Positions 25,951 to 34,510 of a stretch of 48,415 nt of DNA are shown in pieces (the first letter of the stretch is position 1; each line of letters opens with the position of its first letter). The notes under the pieces are model-generated. The model was not told the origin of the DNA and searched no databases. It saw only the letters and a list, made by a program, of their open reading frames with translations. Source of the DNA: Bacillus sp. CGMCC 1.16541 (lineage in GTDB: Bacteria > Bacillota > Bacilli > Bacillales > Bacillaceae_H); NCBI RefSeq assembly GCF_003184905.1, contig NZ_KZ821210.1, forward strand, positions 1 to 48,415, given 5' to 3'. Made by a program: the position numbers and the translations under genes.

Positions 25951-26146
25951 AATTCGATGTAATTTCTTTCACTCGCCCTACTTGTCCGTCTTCTAAGCGA
26001 ACTTTAATACCATGGGGATGAAAACTAGCATTGGTTAAAATGTCTTTTACAACTCCACTTGTGCGTTTTCCAGAGCGTTGGTCTTGCTTCAATACAATGT
26101 TTACTTCTATGCCAGGCTTAATATTTGCACGTGATTGTCCGCTCAT
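25949..26146 (-). CDS. ywbE: YwbE family protein (DUF2196)
   Basis: 65 residues. NIKPGIEVNIVLKQDQRSGK (about 8-27) followed by VKDILTNASFHPHGIKVRL and GRVKEI is the full YwbE/DUF2196 domain, a small beta-barrel with a conserved T-G/S-V segment. Its biochemical role is not established. The start codon is directly after the stop codon of a 56-codon gene upstream (26147), so they are translationally linked. Confidence 0.92.
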   Translation of the reverse strand: MSGQSRANIKPGIEVNIVLKQDQRSGKRTSGVVKDILTNASFHPHGIKVRLEDGQVGRVKEITSN

Positions 26147-26317
26147 TTATACACCCATTCGTTTGCGTTGGTTATTTGTTTTTTTTGTTTGTTGACTTTT
26201 AAGCTGTTGAGTTGATTTTACAATTCCATGTTGATTTGCTGATTGGTTTTGCTTTTTACTCGCTAATTTTTGTTTCATCGCTTCTTGTAAACTGATTTTT
26301 TTCTTTTCGTTAGACAT
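26147..26317 (-). CDS. Small basic protein encoded just upstream of ywbE
   Basis: 56 residues, starting MSNEKKKISLQEAMKQKL, very rich in Lys/Gln/Asn, low complexity in the second half (TQQLKSQQTKKTNNQRKR). AAGGAG is about 10 bases before the ATG. The stop TAA touches the ywbE ATG with no gap. The frame is closed for all other phases. Probably a nucleic-acid-binding or intrinsically disordered protein; no family recognised. Confidence 0.7.
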   Translation of the reverse strand: MSNEKKKISLQEAMKQKLASKKQNQSANQHGIVKSTQQLKSQQTKKTNNQRKRMGV

Positions 26318-26707
26318 ATGTGTGACTCTCCTTCTTTATCGATGTCTCCATTATAAGCGAAGAAAGGAAAGATGCATACATATTCTAAAAGAAAAAGTTG
26401 AGTTGTATGATGCTTAAAAAGAAGAAAAGGTCGTTTCTTCTGTCCGTAGTCTTTTAAAGATACAAATTCATAAAAATATCATCTAAAAGGGTGGATATGA
26501 GTGGAGTCGTTCGGAATACCTAATATCTTATTATCCGAAGTAAATATCCTTTAAAAGTGGATTGTGTAGTTCATTGTGCTCTTATAACTGTGTGATAAGT
26601 CCTGATTTACCACTAGATATTTCGAGTGAATTCGACAAAAAGTAGTGACAAAGTTATATTTGTGAATATTGAATTATTTATAGATTACGGATAAGGGGAA
26701 ATGAGTT
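26318..26707. other. Intergenic region between ywbE unit and broken chemoreceptor
   Basis: No frame with a ribosome site. The first 40 bases hold the ribosome site of the minus-strand 56-aa gene. AGGGGAAATGAGTT before 26708 is the ribosome site of the chemoreceptor fragment. No SigD-like promoter was found here. Confidence 0.4.
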
Positions 26708-27040
26708 ATGAAGTTTGTGATTGGTAGAAAGCTATTTATTAGTTTCTTTATAATCGCTATTTTGTTAATAAGTATTAGTGATTTGTCGTACTACTACATA
26801 AAAGAAATAAATCGTTCGTATTCAGAAATTGTCGATCGACGGGTTGAAATCTTAAAGAAAGCACAAGAGATGCAATACTATGCAGCAAGACAAAATGGTG
26901 CATTAAGAAGCGTATTATTAAGTGAAGAACATAGTACAGAGTTACTAACTCAAGCAATTATGGGAGAGGAAACAAAAACGTTCTCAGACGTAAAGTGGTA
27001 TGCAGATGAAATTCATTTCCTTGCAGAAAAGGAATTGTAA
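26708..27040 (+). pseudogene. Truncated methyl-accepting chemotaxis protein (sensor part only)
   Basis: 110 residues: one N-terminal membrane helix (KLFISFFIIAILLISI, about 7-23) and the start of a four-helix-bundle type sensor domain (KEINRSYSEIVDRRVEILKK, then MQYYAARQNGALRSVLLSEE). A chemoreceptor of this type normally has a second membrane helix, a HAMP domain and a signalling domain, over 500 residues in all; none is found. The frame ends at LAEKEL and no HAMP or signalling homology follows before the next gene. It is a decayed fragment, or a single-pass protein of unknown use. Confidence 0.7.
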
Positions 27041-27180
27041 AAGGATATGAAGACGGTTCATTTTTGCTATGTGTATTCATACTAGTAAGCTATAAAAATA
27101 CAAGTAATGGGGAATTAGTATGAACTTTTATGATATGCGCGAAATGACTAACGGTACTTTCGTCAACCAAAAATAAAAGT

Positions 27181-27208
27181 AACCGTTTAAAAAAATGAGC
27201 ATAATTTA
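27181..27208 (+). promoter_or_regulatory. SigK-like promoter before CwlC-like amidase
   Basis: AC at 27182-27183, 16 bp, then CATAATTTA at 27200-27208, matching the CATANNNTA -10 of SigK with a preceding G. The predicted transcript would start very near the ribosome site (AAAGGAG 27216-27222), so the leader is very short. Confidence 0.45.
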
Positions 27209-27232
27209 ATAGAAGAAAGGAGACAAGCAAAG

Positions 27233-28054
27233 ATGAAAAGAATTTATCTTGATGCAGGTCACGGAGGTTCAGACTCAGGGGCAGTGGGAAATGAGTTGGC
27301 AGAGAAGAATATAGTATTGAAAATTCAACAATATATGATTAATTATTTAAACGAAACGTACACAGGCTTTATCATTAATACAACACGTACAACTGATATA
27401 TTCCTATCACTAAGTGAGCGAGCTAATCGTGCAAATAGTTGGAATGCCGACATATTCTTTTCGATTCATGTGAATGCTGGTGGTGGTACAGGCTACGAAG
27501 ACTATATTTATACAAGTCCAGGATCTACAACCATTAACCTCCAAAATGTGGTGCATAATCAAGTGATCTCTGTATTACCAAAGTATACTCATGCTAATCG
27601 AGGAAAGAAGCGAGCAAATTTTGCTGTCCTTCGCCAAACAACTATGCCAGCAATTTTAACAGAAATTGCATTCATTGATACACTTAAAGATGCAAATCTA
27701 TTAAAAAACGAAACATTTTTAAGAGAAATGTCAGAAGCTTATGTTCGAGGTGTAGCTCAATTTACAGGATTACCTACGAAGACACAGCCCACTCCACAAC
27801 CAACCCCAATTGAAGACACTCGCCTTTATCGCTTAACAACTGGTACATTTCAAAATGCTCAACAATTCGCAGCTGCGCTCACTCGATTACGTAATGATTA
27901 TCCGTGGATTACCTATGAAAAAGCCGATACAACAGAATTGAATCCCACTTATCGAATTATTACCGGTACATTTACGGGAAAAGCAACAGCTGAAAGGTTC
28001 GCAGCTGAACTTCGTCAAAGATATGGCTGGACTGTTTATGTAAACGAAGCATAG
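27233..28054 (+). CDS. CwlC-like N-acetylmuramoyl-L-alanine amidase with C-terminal SPOR repeats
   Basis: 273 residues without a signal peptide. The Amidase_3 domain (1-180) starts at once: IYLDAGHGGSDSG with metal H10, E24 (LAEKN), His in FSIHVNAGGG and Glu in LTEIAF. A Pro/Thr/Gln linker (about 184-196) leads to a SPOR-type domain with two repeats, TTGTFQNAQQFAAALTRL and ITGTFTGKATAERFAAEL. This matches B. subtilis CwlC, which lyses the mother-cell wall late in sporulation and also lacks a signal peptide. Prophage endolysins are the alternative, but no phage genes are near and a SigK-like promoter lies upstream. AAAGGAG precedes the ATG. Confidence 0.87.
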   Translation: MKRIYLDAGHGGSDSGAVGNELAEKNIVLKIQQYMINYLNETYTGFIINTTRTTDIFLSLSERANRANSWNADIFFSIHVNAGGGTGYEDYIYTSPGSTTINLQNVVHNQVISVLPKYTHANRGKKRANFAVLRQTTMPAILTEIAFIDTLKDANLLKNETFLREMSEAYVRGVAQFTGLPTKTQPTPQPTPIEDTRLYRLTTGTFQNAQQFAAALTRLRNDYPWITYEKADTTELNPTYRIITGTFTGKATAERFAAELRQRYGWTVYVNEA

Positions 28055-28062
28055 ATGATAAA

Positions 28063-28117
28063 AACCCCTTGAAGTAGCCCTCTGTTGTAAAAACAGTGGA
28101 CACAAAAGCAAGGGGTT
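28063..28117 (+). terminator. Stem-loop after cwlC-like gene
   Basis: AACCCCTTG and CAAGGGGTT arms enclose a smaller CTGTT/AACAG stem. The T run after it is short, so it is a moderate terminator. Located between two converging genes. Confidence 0.6.
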
Positions 28118-28125
28118 GATTTCGT

Positions 28126-29187
28126 TTAGTTTGTTAAAAATTTTAAGCAAACTGGATATGGAACGGAAACATCTCTTTGAACGAGTTGCAATGTACCTGT
28201 TGTTTCGTCTCGCTTATAAAGAACAAGGTTGTGTGACTCTTGATTTGAAGCAATAAGAAAAGCTTCTGTGGGATCTAATACGAAATCACGTGGCCAGTTT
28301 CCTTCTGTATGTGTTCGGTCAACAAATGTAAGTTCACCATTGTCTTGATTGACGCTAAAAATTGCAATACTATCGTGTCCGCGGTTTCCTGCGTAAACAA
28401 ACTGTCCATCAGAAGAAATATGAATAGCACTACCTTGATTGTTTTCATTAAAGTCATTTGGAATTGTCAAAATGGATTGCAATTGTGTGAAACTGCCATC
28501 TTCAGAATTATAGGATAACACAAGTACTTCCGAACTAAGTTCTGTCATCACATACGCAAATTTTCCGTTTGGATGGAAGACTAGGTGTCTAGGTCCACTT
28601 CCAGCAGTTGTGGACAGTGTACTTGCTTCTGTTAATGTCCCATCTTCATTTACTCTATATGTAATCACTTTGTCAATTCCGAGGTCAACTACAATTACAT
28701 AGTTCTCATCAGGTGTAAAGCCCGCATAGTGAACGTGAGGCTTTTCTTGGCGTTCTTGATTAGGACCACTACCTGTATGTTCAATAACCGAAGCAGCAGG
28801 GTTTAGTGACCCGTCTTTATTTACAACATAAGATTCTACGGTACCTTTATGATAATTGGATGTTACAACGAGACTTTGCTGACGATTTATACTTACGTGA
28901 CAAGGGTTCGCACCTTCTGTTAGTTGCTTATTAAGTTCTGTTAATTCACTTGTCTCACGATTAATCGAATAAGCAGAAACGCCACCTAATTCATCATCTT
29001 TGGCAACTGCATAAAGCATAGTGTTATCTTCGCTAACTGTTACATATGTAGGATTTCCAACAGTCGCCACTACTTTTACATCAGTAATTCTGCCGACTTG
29101 AGTGTCTAACGTAAAGCTATAAATTCCTTTGCTGTCACCTTTTGTATAGGTTCCAACGTAACCGGTAAATGATTGATTTGTTGTCAT
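28126..29187 (-). CDS. Lactonase family protein (6-phosphogluconolactonase-like, YkgB type)
   Basis: 353 residues, seven-bladed beta-propeller of the lactonase family. Each blade ends in a strand with a DG-pattern; characteristic pieces are GYVGTYTKGDSKGIYSF at the N-terminus, HVSINRQQSLVVTSNYHKGT (catalytic-surface blade), ERQEKPHVHYAGFTPDE and GSGPRHLVFHPNGKFAYV. In B. subtilis YkgB is the 6-phosphogluconolactonase of this fold; other members act on different lactones. Monocistronic on the minus strand with GAAAGGAGC before the ATG. Confidence 0.88.
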   Translation of the reverse strand: MTTNQSFTGYVGTYTKGDSKGIYSFTLDTQVGRITDVKVVATVGNPTYVTVSEDNTMLYAVAKDDELGGVSAYSINRETSELTELNKQLTEGANPCHVSINRQQSLVVTSNYHKGTVESYVVNKDGSLNPAASVIEHTGSGPNQERQEKPHVHYAGFTPDENYVIVVDLGIDKVITYRVNEDGTLTEASTLSTTAGSGPRHLVFHPNGKFAYVMTELSSEVLVLSYNSEDGSFTQLQSILTIPNDFNENNQGSAIHISSDGQFVYAGNRGHDSIAIFSVNQDNGELTFVDRTHTEGNWPRDFVLDPTEAFLIASNQESHNLVLYKRDETTGTLQLVQRDVSVPYPVCLKFLTN

Positions 29188-29467
29188 AACTTTAAGCTCC
29201 TTTCATGAATGTATTATAGCATATCTCAATCGAAAGTCAGATTTTAGCTTGTTTCAACCTAGAAGTAGACAATGTTAATTTTGTGTAAAAACGTAAAGAA
29301 ATTGTAAAGGATATGTGATAAAATACGAATGTCTTATTTTAGAATGTGCCAAAAAAGTCTTATTAACACCCTACCCTAAAGATGTAAACGTTAATCTTGT
29401 TTCTAAAGTGAAGGGGAAGTATTGATACAAAAGAAGTGGAAAGTAGAGGGGGGGACATCTTAAGTTT

Positions 29468-31552
29468 ATGAAACAGCGTATAGTTAACTTATTTTTTATG
29501 CTTTTCCTTACAGCGTTGTATGCTTTCATCATTATGACGTCAACGGAATGGTTATATAGTGGAAGTGCACAGCGAGTCATTGAAAGGGTGAAATTAGATG
29601 CTGGCCCATTTTTATATGGCTGGTTGTTTTTGTTCTTATTGCTAGGAGGATTTCGTGTTTTTAAGAGAAAAGTATATATACCGCTCATAAGTATTATTTG
29701 TGTATTTGCTCTATCTTTAGGTTACGGAAGTAGAATGAAGCAAAATCTGCGTGGAGAGCCAATGATTCCTTCAGATTTAGCTATGTTCTCCGAGGCCAAA
29801 TCCATGCTTGACATTCTTTCGGCAAATATAATGACAGTTATGATTGTGAGTGTGGTCATATACATTTTGATTCTTGCTTTTTTGATTTACAAAGTGCCAA
29901 ATGAAAACATACATTGGATACCTCAAGTAATGCTTGCTCTTCTCTTTAGTATCGCTTTTAGTTTTTTATTTTTAGGAGAAGCAAAACAAGGAAAAACGTC
30001 TATCGCTACTCAGTTTAATTCTCACTATATTCGATTTAATCAAGTTAAAAACTATGAAACAAATGGTGTACTTGTTAGTTTTACACGTAACTTGAAGTGG
30101 TTGGCAGTTGAAGAGCCGCCTTTGTATTCAGAAAAATATATAAAAGCATTGAAAGAGAAGTACGAAGATAAAGAGTTTGCCAGAAAAAGTGATCAAACGC
30201 CAAATATTATTATGATTCAAAGTGAAGCGTATTGGGATCCAACGGTATTAAACGGTGTAACATTTAATCAAGATCCACTTCCATTTTATCGATCCATAAA
30301 AGATAAACATACGTCCGGCTCTCTACTCGCACCTGTGTTTGGAGGGTCAACAGCTAATACAGAGTTTGAAGTGTTGACAGGACTATCTATGCAATTCTTA
30401 CCGAGCGGGACAGTCCCATTTTTGCATAGTTTAAAGAAACCTATTCCTGCATTGCCTAATATCTTAACAAAGAGTGGTTATGAGACAACAGCTATTCACT
30501 CTTATGCAAATTGGTTCTATCAACGCAACAATGTGTATCATTTATTAGGATTCGACCGATTTATCAGTGGTGAGTATTTAAAAAATCCAACAATTGATTA
30601 CACCTATTATAAAGATGACGTGATTACGGATACGATTTTAGAACAATTAGATAAGAGTGAGAAGCCGGATTTCATCTTTGCTGTCACCATGCAAAATCAT
30701 ATGCCTTATGCGCCTGGTGTTAAGAAATCATATGCAACGATTGAAGTTTCAAGTGAAAAGCTAACAGAGGATTCAAAAGGGATGCTAGAATTTTACGGAG
30801 ACACGTTGGTGCAGGTTGATTATGAACTCGAGCGATTAATCACAACACTAAACGAGCGTAACGAACCAACCATCATTGTTTATTATGGAGATCACTTACC
30901 GACGTTAGGGAATGACTACAAAGTCTATAGAGAAGCTGGTTATTATAAAGAGGATGGTACGTATGATGAGTACAAAAAAATGTATGAAACGCCATTACTG
31001 ATTTGGGATAATTTCTCCAATAATCGTGAAAAGTTGCATCTGAGCTCATCGTTTTTAGGAGCTTATGTGTTAGATAAAGCAGGTGTAAAAGGAAACGTTT
31101 GGACGGATTTCTTGCAACACCAATTACAAAACCAAATAACAAAGATTCCACGCGCAGACTACTTTAAAGATGAAGGACTTACAAAGAGAGCGTTAAACGA
31201 ATATGAGCTTCTTCAGTATGACATTTATTACGGAAAGCAATATGTAATAGATGATGCCGAAATGATTCAACCTAACGATACGTATCGTTTAGGGTATGTG
31301 GATCCTGTTATTAAAAATGTGACAGTTAGTTACGAAGCAAGTCCGGCGTTCGCTCAGATAAAAGGAGAGTACTTTACAAAAAGTACACAAGCATTTATCA
31401 ATGGTGAAAGAGTTGAAACGATTTTCGAAAGTCCTGAGGCATTAAAAGTCGAAGTGGATGCACATAAAAAGATGACGATTCAAGTGAAAGTATTAGATGA
31501 CCTTGAACGTGTCTTGTCAACGAGTAATCAGTATGATTTAAATGGAAAGTAA
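29468..31552 (+). CDS. LTA synthase-family sulfatase-fold protein
   Basis: 694 residues. Five predicted N-terminal membrane helices (1-185) precede an extracellular sulfatase-fold domain (about 230-530). PNIIMIQSEAYW holds a metal Glu; GGSTANTEFEVLTGL holds the nucleophile T295 (LtaS has T in GKTSD-E); YYGDHLPTLG supplies Asp/His ligands. A 150-residue C-terminal beta-rich tail (about 545-694) is additional to LtaS. Family members transfer glycerol phosphate or similar groups onto wall or lipid carriers outside the membrane. It is not a canonical LtaS because GKTSD is GGSTAN. GGGGGGG is 11 bases upstream of the ATG. Ends at a strong hairpin. Confidence 0.87.
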   Translation: MKQRIVNLFFMLFLTALYAFIIMTSTEWLYSGSAQRVIERVKLDAGPFLYGWLFLFLLLGGFRVFKRKVYIPLISIICVFALSLGYGSRMKQNLRGEPMIPSDLAMFSEAKSMLDILSANIMTVMIVSVVIYILILAFLIYKVPNENIHWIPQVMLALLFSIAFSFLFLGEAKQGKTSIATQFNSHYIRFNQVKNYETNGVLVSFTRNLKWLAVEEPPLYSEKYIKALKEKYEDKEFARKSDQTPNIIMIQSEAYWDPTVLNGVTFNQDPLPFYRSIKDKHTSGSLLAPVFGGSTANTEFEVLTGLSMQFLPSGTVPFLHSLKKPIPALPNILTKSGYETTAIHSYANWFYQRNNVYHLLGFDRFISGEYLKNPTIDYTYYKDDVITDTILEQLDKSEKPDFIFAVTMQNHMPYAPGVKKSYATIEVSSEKLTEDSKGMLEFYGDTLVQVDYELERLITTLNERNEPTIIVYYGDHLPTLGNDYKVYREAGYYKEDGTYDEYKKMYETPLLIWDNFSNNREKLHLSSSFLGAYVLDKAGVKGNVWTDFLQHQLQNQITKIPRADYFKDEGLTKRALNEYELLQYDIYYGKQYVIDDAEMIQPNDTYRLGYVDPVIKNVTVSYEASPAFAQIKGEYFTKSTQAFINGERVETIFESPEALKVEVDAHKKMTIQVKVLDDLERVLSTSNQYDLNGK

Positions 31553-31562
31553 GTTATGTAAA

Positions 31563-31604
31563 AAGAGCGCATTCAGTTGTCTAGTACCGAATGCGCTCTG
31601 TTAC
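31563..31604. terminator. Bidirectional terminator between LTA synthase-like and ppaC
   Basis: AGAGCGCATTC and GAATGCGCTCT form an 11-bp stem; A-rich left flank serves the minus strand gene. Confidence 0.85.
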
Positions 31605-32540
31605 TTAGCTGCGCTTTTTCAACGCTTCTGTCAATGAAGGAACCACTTGTTTCTTACGTGATACAACACCTTTTAATAAAGCTGTTTTGTTTTCAAGTTG
31701 GACGTTAAACGCATCTTCTACTGCACTTGCTTCCTTACCGATTGAAAGGACAACAGAGTCATTTTCTAGAATATCTGTTACAACCAGTACGAATAAGTCC
31801 AAACCTTTTGTTTCTACAATGCTAGCAATCGTATCTTCAAGTTCTGCTTGGCGCGAAAGAACGTCGTTTGTATCAACTGTGTTTACTTGTGCGATTTCAA
31901 CTTTGAAACTTCCCATGTCAAATTCTTTTGCATCCAATGAAATAAGTTGCTCAATGGTTTTATCGCTTAAGTCAGCACCAGCTTTTAACATATCTAATCC
32001 GTATTGCTCTGCATCCACACCTGCAATTTCAGCTAACTCGCGAGCAGCTGCTACGTCTTCTTCCGTGCAAGTAGGAGATTTGAATAATAAAGAGTCAGAA
32101 ATAATCGCTGATAACATTAACCCTGCAATCTCTTTTTTAATCGTTACGCCATTTTCTTTGTACATTTTGTTTAAAATTGTCGCTGTACACCCTACCGGCT
32201 CAGCACGATAATATAATGGATCACTTGTTTCAAAGTTTGCAATACGGTGATGATCAATTACTTCTAGAACACGAACTTGATCAATATCGTTTGCACTTTG
32301 TTGACGTTCGTTGTGATCAACTAAAATAACACTTTTCACTTCACTTGCTACTTCTGTTACTAGTCGAGGTGCTTCAGCATTGAAGTAGTTTAATGCAAAT
32401 TGTGTTTCACCGTTTACTTCACCTAAGCGAATTGGCTCAACGTCCATACCTAAAGCTGTTTTTAAGTCAGCGTAAGCAATTGCTGAGCAAATTGTATCTG
32501 TGTCTGGGTTTTTGTGTCCAAAAATAAATACTTTTTCCAT
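31605..32540 (-). CDS. ppaC: Manganese-dependent inorganic pyrophosphatase PpaC
   Basis: 311 residues, family II pyrophosphatase. The DHH domain has [18 protein letters not shown] (about 7-24) and [10 protein letters not shown] (about 95-104), which together bind two Mn ions; the DHHA2 domain contains RKKQVVPSL near the C-terminus that binds pyrophosphate. Hydrolyses PPi made by biosynthesis in the cytoplasm. Monocistronic; ribosome site AAAGGAG before the ATG. Normal length for Bacillus PpaC. Confidence 0.96.
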   Translation of the reverse strand: MEKVFIFGHKNPDTDTICSAIAYADLKTALGMDVEPIRLGEVNGETQFALNYFNAEAPRLVTEVASEVKSVILVDHNERQQSANDIDQVRVLEVIDHHRIANFETSDPLYYRAEPVGCTATILNKMYKENGVTIKKEIAGLMLSAIISDSLLFKSPTCTEEDVAAARELAEIAGVDAEQYGLDMLKAGADLSDKTIEQLISLDAKEFDMGSFKVEIAQVNTVDTNDVLSRQAELEDTIASIVETKGLDLFVLVVTDILENDSVVLSIGKEASAVEDAFNVQLENKTALLKGVVSRKKQVVPSLTEALKKRS

Positions 32541-32811
32541 TCTTCTACTCCTTTAACAATGTATATTAGATGTTGTTATCCCGCTTAAACGGGCAGAAGT
32601 GATCTTACGTTATGTAAGTATGAGTCAATAAGGTCTCAATACTTTTGTATTGTATCAAATTTCTTTTTAATTTGACAGATTTTCTGTGAGGATTAAACAG
32701 ATTTATGTAAGTATCGTAAAAAATCCATCTATAGGTGCTGTACTTTGGAAAGAAATCATTCTATTATATGTTCAGTACGAGACAAATAAACAAGATAGAG
32801 GTACATGTGGT

Positions 32812-33624
32812 ATGTGGGAGATTATTGTCGCATTTATTTTAGGGATTGTAGAAGGATTGACAGAGTTTGCGCCTGTGTCATCAACGGGACATATGATCAT
32901 TGTAGATGACTTATTGTTAAAATCGCATAAGTTGTTTTCGCAAGAAGTCGCCAATACATTTAAAATTGTCATTCAATTAGGTTCCATCTTAGCTGTTGTT
33001 GTATTATTCAAAAGCCGTTTTGTTGATTTACTCGATTTGAAAAAAGAAAAGGCAACAGGTGAACGATTAAAACTTAGTCACATTATTGTTGGATTATTGC
33101 CTGCTGGAGTACTTGGATTGTTGTTTGAAGATTATATTGATGAACACTTATTCTCGATTAAGACAGTACTTGTTGGGTTAGTTATGGGTGCAGTATTAAT
33201 GATTGTCGCTGATTGGCTTCAGCCAAAAACGCCAAAAACAGAAACAGTGGATCAAATTAGTTATAAACAAGCATTGGCAGTTGGGTTATTTCAGTGTATT
33301 GCACTTTGGCCGGGATTTTCACGTTCTGGTTCTACGATTTCTGGTGGTGTTTTACTAGGAATGAGTCATCGTGCAGCAGCTGACTTTACGTTTATTATGG
33401 CTGTTCCGATCATGTTAGGGGCTAGTGGCTTATCGCTTCTTAAGAATTGGAGCTATTTTACAATCGATGTGTTACCATTCTTTGTCACAGGGTTTGTTAG
33501 TGCATTTATTTTTGCATTTGTGTCGATTCGCTTTTTCTTAAAACTCATTAATCGAATCAAGCTTGTGCCGTTTGCTCTTTATCGCATTGCACTTGCAGTT
33601 GTTATTTATTTCGTCTTTTTCTAA
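32812..33624 (+). CDS. uppP: Undecaprenyl-diphosphatase UppP (BacA)
   Basis: 270 residues, about eight membrane helices. EGLTEFAPVSSTGHMI (about 14-29) and WPGFSRSGSTISGG (about 163-176) form the active site: two Glu and Ser-rich P-loop-like motifs facing the outer side. Recycles undecaprenyl pyrophosphate to the monophosphate carrier for wall synthesis; gives bacitracin tolerance when abundant. The ATG at 32812 is chosen because the protein begins MWEIIVAFILGIVEGLTE as in other members; the frame to 32686 adds 42 atypical residues. Confidence 0.94.
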   Translation: MWEIIVAFILGIVEGLTEFAPVSSTGHMIIVDDLLLKSHKLFSQEVANTFKIVIQLGSILAVVVLFKSRFVDLLDLKKEKATGERLKLSHIIVGLLPAGVLGLLFEDYIDEHLFSIKTVLVGLVMGAVLMIVADWLQPKTPKTETVDQISYKQALAVGLFQCIALWPGFSRSGSTISGGVLLGMSHRAAADFTFIMAVPIMLGASGLSLLKNWSYFTIDVLPFFVTGFVSAFIFAFVSIRFFLKLINRIKLVPFALYRIALAVVIYFVFF

Positions 33625-33697
33625 ATGAAAGAGTCGATTAAATGGATAAATAGTCATTAATTTTAAAAAGTCGACGGTGAAAAAAGGAGTTTTTTAG

Positions 33698-33757
33698 AGA
33701 GATGTCTAATCTTATGAAGTGACAAACGGATAGAAGATGTGATATGTTGACATCTCT
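33698..33757 (+). other. Inverted repeat in leader of hup
   Basis: AGAGATGTC (33698-33706) and GACATCTCT (33749-33757) form a perfect 9-bp inverted repeat, 42 bases apart, 30-90 bp before the hup start. A GTGACA (33719) / TATGTT (33743) promoter may lie between the arms. Its function is unknown. Confidence 0.35.
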
Positions 33758-33789
33758 ACATAAAAAATAAACAAAAAGGAGTTTTGAAC

Positions 33790-34062
33790 ATGAACAAAAC
33801 AGAATTAGTAAATGCAGTTGCTGAAAAATCTGAATTAAGTAAAAAGGATGCAGCAAAAGCAGTTGATGCTTTATTAGAAACGATCTCAAATACATTAGCA
33901 GAAGAAGAAAAAATCCAACTTGTTGGTTTCGGTACATTCGAAGTACGTGAGCGTGCAGCTCGTACAGGTCGTAACCCACAAACAGGTGAAGAAATGCAAA
34001 TTGCTGCATCTAAAGTTCCAGCTTTCAAAGCAGGTAAAGAATTAAAAGAAGCAGTTAAGTAA
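33790..34062 (+). CDS. hup: HU-family DNA-binding protein (HBsu-like)
   Basis: 90 residues. [20 protein letters not shown] at the start, [20 protein letters not shown] (about 39-58) and [19 protein letters not shown] (about 60-78) are the full HU body and the DNA-binding arm with the intercalating Pro. HU bends DNA and packs the nucleoid. AAAAGGAG precedes the ATG by 8 bases; the in-frame TTG two codons upstream is not needed. Terminator follows immediately. Confidence 0.97.
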   Translation: MNKTELVNAVAEKSELSKKDAAKAVDALLETISNTLAEEEKIQLVGFGTFEVRERAARTGRNPQTGEEMQIAASKVPAFKAGKELKEAVK

Positions 34063-34069
34063 TGAGAAA

Positions 34070-34107
34070 GAAATGCTTGTCGCGTTTGTAGCGACAGGCA
34101 TTTTTTA
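34070..34107 (+). terminator. Terminator after hup
   Basis: ATGCTTGTCGC and GCGACAGGCAT (one G-U) 11-bp stem, then T6. Confidence 0.92.
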
Positions 34108-34174
34108 TGAAATGGTTAGGTGTTTACATAAATTCCAATACTAATAAACAAAAGCTGAAAGCGAAGTGAATAAT

Positions 34175-34309
34175 ATGGGAATTTATGTATTGTGTCCAAC
34201 ATGTGATGGAAAAAAGCAACGTAAAAAGGGCTGGGGACTGTTTACCATGAAAACAAAATGTGAACAGTGCCAAGGAACAGGGAAAATTGAATACATGGGG
34301 CGTATATAA
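34175..34309 (+). CDS. Small DnaJ-like zinc-ribbon protein (44 aa)
   Basis: 44 residues: CPTC near residue 7 and CEQCQGTGKIE near residue 33, spaced by about 22 residues with basic charge. The CxxC-x-G-x-G pairs resemble the zinc modules of DnaJ and the short YuiA-like proteins of bacilli. The ribosome site is weak (GAAGTG, about 7 bases upstream). It may aid protein folding or bind nucleic acid; no partner is visible nearby. Confidence 0.65.
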   Translation: MGIYVLCPTCDGKKQRKKGWGLFTMKTKCEQCQGTGKIEYMGRI

Positions 34310-34320
34310 AGCTCAGATAA

Positions 34321-34395
34321 AGAGGCTTAGCCCGTCATCTTCATTGTTATAAAAAACTAGTAAAATAAAAAAGGAAGACGGCTAGGCATCTCCTT
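34321..34395 (+). other. Long imperfect stem-loop after the small zinc-ribbon gene
   Basis: AGAGGCTTAGCCCGTCATCTTC (left arm, 34321-34342) pairs with GAAGACGGCTAGGCATCTCC (right arm, 34374-34393) with a few bulges and a 31-base AT-rich loop. Followed by TTTATTTATTTT, so it could act as a terminator for the upstream gene. Confidence 0.5.
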
Positions 34396-34510
34396 TATTT
34401 ATTTTACTACCTTATGTCCTAACCTTTATACGTTTAACGTTTGTGGTTTCTCTCCTTTTTTATATATAAAATAGATTGAGACGTTAAACATAGAGGATCT
34501 TTCTTATCAT

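Noticed and set aside
27121-27177. 17-codon ORF starting MNFYDMREMTNGTF upstream of the CwlC-like gene
   Set aside because: The ribosome site is marginal and there is no other support; too short to separate from chance.
27178-27195. GTAACCGTTTAA near the CwlC promoter resembles the LacI operator
   Set aside because: It lacks the second half of the palindrome and overlaps a better SigK-like match.
32686-32811. N-terminal 42-residue extension of UppP
   Set aside because: No ribosome site for it; UppP proteins begin at MWEIIVAFILG, and the extension reads as untranslated leader.
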